A DNA stretch of 26,283 nucleotides from Holophagales bacterium UBA5704 (GTDB taxonomy: Bacteria; Acidobacteriota; Thermoanaerobaculia; Multivoradales; UBA5704), in assembly GCA_002420005.1 (NCBI GenBank), contig DIHE01000054.1, forward strand, positions 76,632-102,914, written 5' to 3'. Below are positions 1 through 6,794 of the stretch, piece by piece. A program made the translations under genes and the position numbers. Each line of letters begins with the position of its first letter. The stretch's first letter is position 1. The notes beneath the pieces were generated by a model. The model had not been told where the DNA came from. It worked only from the letters and a program-made list of their open reading frames with translations, and did no database searches.

Positions 1-861
<861 letters not shown>

Positions 862-870
862 GACGGGGGG

Positions 871-876
871 ATCTTA
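871..876 (-). promoter_or_regulatory. -10 box for the acyl-CoA carboxylase gene
   Basis: TAAGAT on the minus strand, 9 nt before the ATG at 861, in otherwise G/C-rich sequence. There is no clear -35 box. A start point 7-9 nt downstream would give a leader of zero to two bases. Confidence 0.45.
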
Positions 877-899
877 TCTGATCCCCTCCCTCGCGAGGA

Positions 900-905
900 T
901 ACAAT
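900..905 (+). promoter_or_regulatory. -10 box for the TldD-like operon
   Basis: TACAAT ends 7 nt before the ATG at 913, with no Shine-Dalgarno between them. This fits a leaderless mRNA starting at or next to the A of the ATG. The -35 region is not recognisable. Confidence 0.55.
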
Positions 906-912
906 TCCCCGG

Positions 913-2241
913 ATGCCGTTTTCCGAGCTCGACACCGCCGCCGTCGCCCGCACCTTGTCCCAGATCGCCGAGCAGCCCGAAGACGTGGTCGACGCCTTCT
1001 TCGAACGGCGCGAGGACGTGGAGCTGCCCGCCGAGGACGAGGCGCCCGGCCTGCGCGTCCGCCGCGAGGAGGGCTTCGCCGTCCGCCTGGTGCGCGAGGG
1101 GCGGACCTGGCTCGCCACCCGCGACACGATCGACGGCCGGCCGTTCGCCGAGGCGCTGCGCCAGGTGGCCCGCGTCCTCTCCGCCGCGAGCTATCCGGAG
1201 CCGGCTCTCTGCCTGCCGCCGGACGACGCCCCGCCGGCTGCGCCCGAGCTCGCCGAGCTGCCGGCGGCGGTGAACCGGGCGCTGCGCAGCCACCACGTGG
1301 GCTTCCCGGTGCGCTACACCGTGCGCCGGCACCGGCGGTGGGTGCAGGTGGTCGGCCCCCGCCTGGTGGCGCCGGCGGAGTCCGAGAGCTTCTACAGCGT
1401 GACCGCCGACGGGAGCTGGGGACGCTGGGGCACGCTGTTTGCGCGCCTCGACGGCGGTGCCGCCGAGACGGTCGCCGCCGCCCTCGTCGGGCTCTTCCGC
1501 GCCCGCCAGGCGCCGCCGCCCGCCGCCTTCCGCGGCGTCGCCGTCCTCGCCCCGTCGGTCGTCGCCGTCGTCCTGCACGAAGCGGTCGCCCATGCCCTGG
1601 AGGCCGACGTCCTCGCCCAGGGGGGGAATCCGGAGGCCGCCGTCGGAGTGGCCCTGGCCGCCCCGTGCCTCGACGTGCTCGACGATCCGGGTGCGGCGCC
1701 GGAGGGCGTGCGGCGGACCACCGATGACGAAGGCACGCCGGTCCTGCGCCGCTGGCTCTTGCGCGGCGGCGTGGTCGAGCAGCCGCTCGCCGATGCGCTC
1801 TGGGCGCAGGCCTCCCCGGTCCTGGTCCCCGGTGCGGGGCGGCGGGGCAGCCGCCACCTGCCCCCGGGACCCCGCTGCAGCCATCTGGAGCTGCTGCCCG
1901 GCGAGACCGACGAGGCCGATCTGCTGATCGGAGCGGACGAGGGGTATCACCTCGGCGAGGCGAGCCGCGGCGCCCTCGATCCACTCTCCGGCGAGTTCAC
2001 CCTCCACCTGCCCTATGCCCGGCGCATCCGTCGCGGCGCTCTGGCGGAGACCGTCGGTCCCTGCATCCTGCGCGGCCGGGTGGCGGACCTGCTGACCCGG
2101 GTGACCGCGGTCGGCCGGCCGTCCCGTCCGGCGGGCGCCGGCTGGTGTGCCAAGGGCGGGCAGAAGCTGCCGGTGTGGGCGACCGCGCCGGCCCTGCGGC
2201 TGGAAGGGGTCGAGATCGTCCCCGGGGGGATGCCCGGTTGA
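913..2241 (+). CDS. TldD-like metallopeptidase (PmbA/TldD family)
   Basis: Predicted zinc metallopeptidase subunit of 442 residues. The best marker is HEAVAHALEAD at residues 222-232, matching the HExxxH zinc site (H222, E223, H227) and following Glu/Asp of TldD. In the known family, TldD pairs with a TldE/PmbA partner that lacks the metal site, and the complex trims unfolded peptides such as microcin B17 precursor and CcdA. The next gene is the expected partner and overlaps this one by 4 nt, so the two are probably made in equal amounts. The ATG at 913 is chosen because TACAAT sits 7 nt upstream and no longer start is supported. The protein is a little short for TldD (about 480 residues) and divergent outside the metal site, so the natural substrate is unknown. 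Confidence 0.85.
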   Translation: MPFSELDTAAVARTLSQIAEQPEDVVDAFFERREDVELPAEDEAPGLRVRREEGFAVRLVREGRTWLATRDTIDGRPFAEALRQVARVLSAASYPEPALCLPPDDAPPAAPELAELPAAVNRALRSHHVGFPVRYTVRRHRRWVQVVGPRLVAPAESESFYSVTADGSWGRWGTLFARLDGGAAETVAAALVGLFRARQAPPPAAFRGVAVLAPSVVAVVLHEAVAHALEADVLAQGGNPEAAVGVALAAPCLDVLDDPGAAPEGVRRTTDDEGTPVLRRWLLRGGVVEQPLADALWAQASPVLVPGAGRRGSRHLPPGPRCSHLELLPGETDEADLLIGADEGYHLGEASRGALDPLSGEFTLHLPYARRIRRGALAETVGPCILRGRVADLLTRVTAVGRPSRPAGAGWCAKGGQKLPVWATAPALRLEGVEIVPGGMPG

Positions 2242-3545
2242 GCGCCGTGGCGGTGACTCCGCAGGAGACCCTCGTCGCGCTGGTGCGGCGCGGCTGGCCC
2301 GACGCCGAGGTCTTCCTCAAGAAAGGACGCTCGCGGCGCCTGGAGCTCTCGGCGTTCACCCAGACCTCCGTGTTCGCCCAGGAGCAGGCCTGGGCGGTGC
2401 GCGCCGGCCACCACCGCGGCTCGTTCTTCGCCGCCGGCAACGGGGAGCCCGACCCGGGCGGGCCGTGGCCGGAGCCGACCGGCCGCGCCCTGCGCCTCCC
2501 GGAGCCGTCCCTGGTCCTGCCGTGGAACGAGCCGTCCGACTTCGACGCGCCGCTGATCGGCGAGCGGGAGGGGTTGCGCCTCCTGGAGAGCCTCGGCCGC
2601 GAGCTCGCCTCCGAGCTGCCCGGAGCCCGCCTGCTCGCGGCCACCCTGGAAGACGGCTCCAGCGAATCCGAGATCGCCAACAGCCGCGGCCTGCGCGCCC
2701 GCACCCGTGCCCGGGTGGCGACCCTCTACCTGGAAGCCGCGGGACCGGGCCGGCCGGCGCCCACCGCCTCCGTCTACCTCGCGATGCGCGAGGCGCGCAA
2801 GATCAGCCCGCCGGCTCTGGCGCGGCGCCTCGCCGACCGCCTCGCCATCGCCGCCCAGGGAGCGTCGCCCGGGCGGGACCGCGGCGAGGTGCTGCTCGCC
2901 CCGGCGGTCGCCATCCGCCTGCTCGCCGGTCTGGTCCCGCTCCTCGTCGGTCCCAAGGCGGGCGCGCTGATCTCCGGCCTGCGCGATCACCGCGGGAGGA
3001 TCGGCAGCGAGCGTCTGACCCTGATCGACAACGGCCGTCTCCCCGGAGGCGCCCTCGAAACGCCGGTGGACGGCGAGGGGGTCCCCACCCGCGAGGCGGT
3101 GCTGGTGGAGCAGGGGTTCTTCCGCCAGCCGCTCCTCGCCTGGTGGCAGGCCGAGACCGCCGCGGGGCATCCCTCCGGCTGCACCCGGCGGGCCGGCTGG
3201 CGCGACGTGCCGCAGCCCGGCCCCACCCACCTCTACATCAAGCCGGAAGCGAAGACCCCGGTCGCCGCCCTCCTCGGCTCCATCGCCCAGGGCAGCTATC
3301 TCCTCGACGTGACCGGTGCCGGCCACTTCGATCTCGCCGAGGGAACCTTCGCCCTCCCGGTCTGCGGCTTCGCCGTCGCCGCGGGCCGCGCCAGCGCCCC
3401 CATCGCCGGCGCCTGGCTCTGCGGCCGCATCGCCCACTTCCTCCAAGGCATCGCCGCCGTCGGCCGCGACCTCACCTTCCATCCTCTGGAAGGGATGATC
3501 GGCTCGCCGACCCTGCTGGTGGCGGGGCTGGAGCTGCGAGGGTAA
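2238..3545 (+). CDS. TldE/PmbA-like partner of the TldD-like peptidase
   Basis: 435 residues with PmbA/TldE features: an N-terminal segment with ELSAFTQTSVFAQEQAWAVR, the middle IANSRGL stretch (residues about 145-151) and a C-terminal barrel ending in GRDLTFHPLEGMIGSPTLLV. It has no HExxxH, as expected for the non-catalytic partner. I start it at the TTG at 2238-2240: it makes a TTGA 4-nt overlap with the upstream stop, and GGGGGA at 2225-2230 sits 7 nt away as a Shine-Dalgarno. GTG codons at 2247 and 2253 are alternatives. The overlap suggests translational coupling with the TldD-like gene. Confidence 0.85.
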   Translation: MSAVAVTPQETLVALVRRGWPDAEVFLKKGRSRRLELSAFTQTSVFAQEQAWAVRAGHHRGSFFAAGNGEPDPGGPWPEPTGRALRLPEPSLVLPWNEPSDFDAPLIGEREGLRLLESLGRELASELPGARLLAATLEDGSSESEIANSRGLRARTRARVATLYLEAAGPGRPAPTASVYLAMREARKISPPALARRLADRLAIAAQGASPGRDRGEVLLAPAVAIRLLAGLVPLLVGPKAGALISGLRDHRGRIGSERLTLIDNGRLPGGALETPVDGEGVPTREAVLVEQGFFRQPLLAWWQAETAAGHPSGCTRRAGWRDVPQPGPTHLYIKPEAKTPVAALLGSIAQGSYLLDVTGAGHFDLAEGTFALPVCGFAVAAGRASAPIAGAWLCGRIAHFLQGIAAVGRDLTFHPLEGMIGSPTLLVAGLELRG

Positions 3546-3552
3546 CGCCGCC

Positions 3553-4131
3553 ATGAAGCACGATCCGCTGCTGTTCCCGGTCCCCGAGTCCTTCGAGACG
3601 CCGCGCCTCCTGCTGCGAACCTTTCGCGCCTCCGACGCACCGGCGCTGCACGCGGCCCTGACCGAGTCGATCGAGGAGCTGCGGGCCTTCCTCTGGTTTC
3701 TCCCCTGGGTCGCCGAGGAGCAGACCCTCCAGTCGGCCGAGGTCCGCTGCCGGAAGGCCGAAGCGAATTTCCTTCTTCGGGTGGACCTGCCCTACCTGGC
3801 CTTCGAGAAGTCCACGGGCCGGCTGGTCGCCTCGGTCGGCCTGCATCGAACGGACTGGGACCTCCCCAAGACCGAGGTGGGCTATTGGGTCCGCACCGGA
3901 GAAACCGGCAAGGGCTACGCTTCGGAGGGCGTCCGTGCGCTCACCGAGTGGGCGCTCGACACCCTGGGTGCCTGGCGCGTCGAGCTCGTCACCGACGCGG
4001 CGAACGACGCCTCCCGGGCCGTCGCCGAGCGCTGCGGCTTCCAGCTCGAAGGGATCCTGCGCAACGTCAGCCGGGGTCCGGACGGCAGCCTGCGCAGTCA
4101 CTGCGTCTACGCAAGGCTGCCGGCAGGTTAA
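3553..4131 (+). CDS. RimJ/RimL-type GNAT N-acetyltransferase
   Basis: 192 residues. The start resembles RimJ/RimL and ribosomal-protein acetyltransferases (ETPRLLLRTFRASDAPAL, residues 15-32). The acetyl-CoA pyrophosphate loop is read from VGYWVRTGETGKGYASEG (residues 109-126, RTGxTGKGYA), followed by ANDASRAVAERCGFQLEG (150-167), the family's second signature. It should transfer acetyl from acetyl-CoA to an N-terminal or side-chain amine; the target cannot be read from sequence. It starts 7 nt after the TldE-like stop, with GAGGG about 10 nt before the ATG, so it is probably co-transcribed. The stop codon overlaps the -10 box proposed for the next gene. Confidence 0.88.
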   Translation: MKHDPLLFPVPESFETPRLLLRTFRASDAPALHAALTESIEELRAFLWFLPWVAEEQTLQSAEVRCRKAEANFLLRVDLPYLAFEKSTGRLVASVGLHRTDWDLPKTEVGYWVRTGETGKGYASEGVRALTEWALDTLGAWRVELVTDAANDASRAVAERCGFQLEGILRNVSRGPDGSLRSHCVYARLPAG

Positions 4132-4134
4132 GAT
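4129..4134 (+). promoter_or_regulatory. -10 box for the sixA-like gene
   Basis: TAAGAT overlaps the TAA stop of the GNAT gene and lies 9 nt before the ATG at 4144. With no Shine-Dalgarno in the gap, a leaderless or near-leaderless internal transcript is plausible. Because the sequence is shared with a stop codon, it could be coincidence. Confidence 0.35.
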
Positions 4135-4143
4135 CTCCCCTGC

Positions 4144-4644
4144 ATGCGACTGCTTCTGATCCGCCATGCCATCGCCGAAGACCGCGACGACTTCCGCCGC
4201 ACCGGCCAGGATGACCGGCGGCGGCCGTTGACGGCCGAAGGGCGCAAGAAGATGAAACAGGGGGCGCGCGGCCTGCGCGCGCTCGTTCCCGCCATCGACC
4301 TGCTCGCCACCAGCCCGTTGACCCGCGCCGCGCAGACCGGAGCGATTCTCGATTCCATTTACGGCGGCCTGAAGGTCCTCGAGACGCGCAAGCTCTCTCC
4401 CGAGGCGGCACCGGCCGAGTTCCTCCGGTGGCTGCGCCGCCGCCCCGAGAAGACCCTCGCCGCCGTCGGCCATGAGCCGGCGCTCAGCCTGATCCTCGCC
4501 CGGCTCCTCACCGGTACCGAACAGCCCGTCTTCACGTTCCGCAAAGGCGGAGCCTGCCTTCTCGACGTACCGGACGGGGGAGAGGGAACCGCCACCCTGC
4601 TGTGGGCATTGACGCCCGCGCAGCTCCGGCAGCTCGCCGATTGA
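4144..4644 (+). CDS. sixA: SixA-type histidine phosphatase
   Basis: 166-residue single-domain member of the histidine phosphatase (RHG) superfamily. MRLLLIRHAIAE gives the catalytic R7-H8, TSPLTRAAQTG (57-67) is the conserved second motif with its Arg, and AVGHEPALS supplies the second catalytic His (H110). SixA of E. coli removes phosphate from histidine phosphotransfer domains or from the nitrogen-PTS; the substrate here is unknown. The stop overlaps the ATG of the CHAD gene by one base (TGATG), a strong sign of coupled translation. SixA and CHAD genes are often neighbours, which has been taken to suggest a link to phosphate or polyphosphate handling. Confidence 0.88.
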   Translation: MRLLLIRHAIAEDRDDFRRTGQDDRRRPLTAEGRKKMKQGARGLRALVPAIDLLATSPLTRAAQTGAILDSIYGGLKVLETRKLSPEAAPAEFLRWLRRRPEKTLAAVGHEPALSLILARLLTGTEQPVFTFRKGGACLLDVPDGGEGTATLLWALTPAQLRQLAD

Positions 4645-5654
4645 TGCACGCCACCATGGATCTGGAGACTCCTCCCCTCCCGCTGCTCCCGCGCACCCCG
4701 GAAGAAGGAGCGCGCCGCATCGCTCTTTCGTTCCTCGATCAGGCCGCCGCCGCCTTTCCCCGGTTGCAGGATCCGGCGGACACCGAGGCGCTCCACGACT
4801 ACCGCGTCGCCCTGCGGCGGCTGCGCAGCTGCCTGCGCGCCTACCGGCCGGTGCTCGGCGGCAGTCCCGGCAAGAAGCTGTTGCGCCGGCTGCGCCGCCT
4901 CGCCCAGGCGACCGGCCCGGGCCGCGACCTGGAAGTGCAGATGGAATGGCTGCGCGCGCAGGCGAAGCACCTTGCGGCCTCGCACCGGGCCGGTCTCACC
5001 TGGATGGTGCAGCAGCTCGAAGGGCAGATGCCGGCGGCCCTGCATCAGGTGCGGGACCATCTGGAGGAGGAGTTCCCCGTGCTGGAGCAGGGGCTCCGCC
5101 AGAGCCTCTCGGTCTATCGCACGGAGGTCCATCTCGATCCGCGCGCCGAGCCGCCGAGCTTCGGGGCGGTCACCGCCGGCATCCTCCGCGAGCAGGTGGA
5201 CGAGCTCGCCGCGCATCTCTCCCGCATCGCGGACGAGGACGACGAGACCGAGGCGCACGAGGCGCGGATCTGCGGCAAGCGGCTGCGCTATCTGCTGGAA
5301 CCGCTGCTCGAGGAGCTGCCCGCCGCCGCCCCCCTGGTCAAACGGCTCAAAGGGTTGCAGGAGGTGCTGGGCGACCTGCACGACGCGCACGTCCTGGAGA
5401 CCGGGCTCGCCGCCGCCACCGTGCGGGCCGCGACGGATCGCTACGCCGGGCTCTTCGTGCTCGCCATCCAGGAAGCGCCGGACCCCCAGGCGCTGCGCGC
5501 CGCGCGCCGCGGCGCCGTCGAAAACGGCTTGATCGCCCTCGGCCGGCTCAACCGCGCCCGCCGCGACCGGCTGTTCCGCAAGCTCCACGAAGACTGGCTC
5601 GGGGGCCGTGCGGCGGATTTTCTGGCGGAGCTGCGCAGCGTGATCGAGCCCTGA
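4644..5654 (+). CDS. CHAD domain protein
   Basis: 336 residues of alpha-helical CHAD fold. Two repeats are clear: LHDYRVALRRLRSCLRAYRP (residues 50-69) and AHEARICGKRLRYLLEP (204-220), each with the conserved His and a row of Arg/Lys, followed by LQEVLGDLHDAHV (238-250), the usual CHAD signature. CHAD domains bind inorganic polyphosphate through these basic residues. No CYTH triphosphatase domain is fused here. I start at the ATG at 4644, which shares its A with the sixA stop; an in-frame ATG at 4656 is an alternative, and an upstream start at 4602 would lie inside sixA. The stop is only 4 nt from the convergent DUF4388 gene, leaving no room for a separate terminator. Confidence 0.87.
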   Translation: MHATMDLETPPLPLLPRTPEEGARRIALSFLDQAAAAFPRLQDPADTEALHDYRVALRRLRSCLRAYRPVLGGSPGKKLLRRLRRLAQATGPGRDLEVQMEWLRAQAKHLAASHRAGLTWMVQQLEGQMPAALHQVRDHLEEEFPVLEQGLRQSLSVYRTEVHLDPRAEPPSFGAVTAGILREQVDELAAHLSRIADEDDETEAHEARICGKRLRYLLEPLLEELPAAAPLVKRLKGLQEVLGDLHDAHVLETGLAAATVRAATDRYAGLFVLAIQEAPDPQALRAARRGAVENGLIALGRLNRARRDRLFRKLHEDWLGGRAADFLAELRSVIEP

Positions 5655-5658
5655 CGTC

Positions 5659-6750
5659 CTACGACCGCCGCCACCACCGCCGTGCCACCGGCACGCCGCC
5701 TTGCTCGGCCTGTTGCTCCAGCTGGTCGAGAGAGGCGGGAAGGAGGGCGAGGCGGCCTTTGCGGAGCTGCAGGAGAAGGAGATCGAGCTCGCGGCCACGC
5801 AGGCGGGCTTCGCCCGAGAAGGCTTCGGCGAGCAGGGTGCGGCCGTCGAGGCGGTTGTAGAAGGCGCGCGCCCGGGTGGGCATCCGCTTTTCCTCCTCTT
5901 CCGAAGGTGGAGCGACCCAGATCGGGCAGCAACGCTCCAGCAGGTCCAGCGGCACCGCCATGTGCTTGCGCGCCACCAGCACCTGGTCCTCGGTCGCCTG
6001 TTCGAGCAGCAGGTCGTAGACGCTCATCTCGAACGTACCGGCCGGCGCCTCTTCCTGCACGTCCTCGATGTCCAGCACCGAAGCGATGCACAGGCGGTAG
6101 ACGCTTTCCAGGAGACGGAAGTAGGAGCCCTTCACCTTGCGGAAGAGCTCGCCCACCGTCTGGCCTTCGACCGTGGAGACCACCCGCCGGTCGAGCGGGC
6201 TCAAATAGGTGCCGGGCCAGCGTTCACCGCGGCGCAGGACCACGCCGTCGTGGACCAGCACGCGCCGCATGCGCTCCATCTCGTCGATCCAGCGGGTCCC
6301 TTCGAGGATCAACCCGAAGGTGTCGATGGGCTCCGGCAGCAGGTCCTCCTCCGGCAGCATCTCCTGCTGGAAGTAGAACAGGCCGCGCGGCCAGAGGAAC
6401 ATGTCCCAGATGGCGTCTTCGATGTGCTCGCGCAGGGTCCGCTGGATGACGTCCTCGGCGAGCAGGCCCAGCTCGCGCAGCGCGGTCCCCAGCCGCACCT
6501 TCTGCTGCGTGCAATGGGTCAGGGCCTGGAAGAGCTGCCGCTCGGTGAGGTGCCCCTGCAGCAGCAGGTGCTGGCCGTAGAACTCGGCCGGATCGTCGGA
6601 GACACAGCCCACGACGTCGCCGCGGTCCAGATAGACGCGCTTCTCGCGCGCGCTGCGGCGGATCACCAGGGCACCGGTGCGCCGCTCGTTTTTCGCCCAC
6701 TGCAGGAGGTCGCCCATCGGAAAGGCGGCCAGTCGGCCGGAGAAGTCCAT
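5659..6750 (-). CDS. DUF4388 domain protein
   Basis: 363 residues. The N-terminus (MDFSGRLAAFPMGDLLQW, then TGALVIRRSAREKRVYLDRG and VVGCVSDDPAEFYGQHLL) matches the DUF4388 (PATAN-like) module common in Acidobacteriota, Myxococcota and Deinococcota, usually in signalling or gliding-related proteins. A helical middle (about 75-160) resembles the LG(T/R)ALRELGLL segment seen in many DUF4388 and type II secretion GspE N-terminal proteins. The C-terminal half is unrecognised. I prefer the ATG at 6750: a TACACT box lies 7 nt upstream, and the protein then begins at the usual domain edge. An ATG at 6771, behind AGGCGGC, would add seven residues. It is head to head with the large exported protein gene. 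No precise function can be given. Confidence 0.82.
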   Translation of the reverse strand: MDFSGRLAAFPMGDLLQWAKNERRTGALVIRRSAREKRVYLDRGDVVGCVSDDPAEFYGQHLLLQGHLTERQLFQALTHCTQQKVRLGTALRELGLLAEDVIQRTLREHIEDAIWDMFLWPRGLFYFQQEMLPEEDLLPEPIDTFGLILEGTRWIDEMERMRRVLVHDGVVLRRGERWPGTYLSPLDRRVVSTVEGQTVGELFRKVKGSYFRLLESVYRLCIASVLDIEDVQEEAPAGTFEMSVYDLLLEQATEDQVLVARKHMAVPLDLLERCCPIWVAPPSEEEEKRMPTRARAFYNRLDGRTLLAEAFSGEARLRGRELDLLLLQLRKGRLALLPASLDQLEQQAEQGGVPVARRWWRRS

Positions 6751-6757
6751 GGCGCTC

Positions 6758-6763
6758 AGTGTA
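6758..6763 (-). promoter_or_regulatory. -10 box for the DUF4388 gene
   Basis: TACACT on the minus strand ends 7 nt before the ATG at 6750 with no Shine-Dalgarno between. If used, it gives a leaderless message. It lies inside the 44-bp divergent gap and faces a second -10-like box (6781-6786) for the plus-strand gene. Confidence 0.45.
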
Positions 6764-6780
6764 CCAAGCATGCCGCCTGA

Positions 6781-6786
6781 TATCCT
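6781..6786 (+). promoter_or_regulatory. -10 box for the large exported protein gene
   Basis: TATCCT lies 8 nt before the ATG at 6795, again without a Shine-Dalgarno in the gap. Its -35 region would overlap the start of the divergent DUF4388 gene, so the two promoters probably cannot be occupied at the same time. Confidence 0.45.
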
Positions 6787-6794
6787 GTGCCCTT

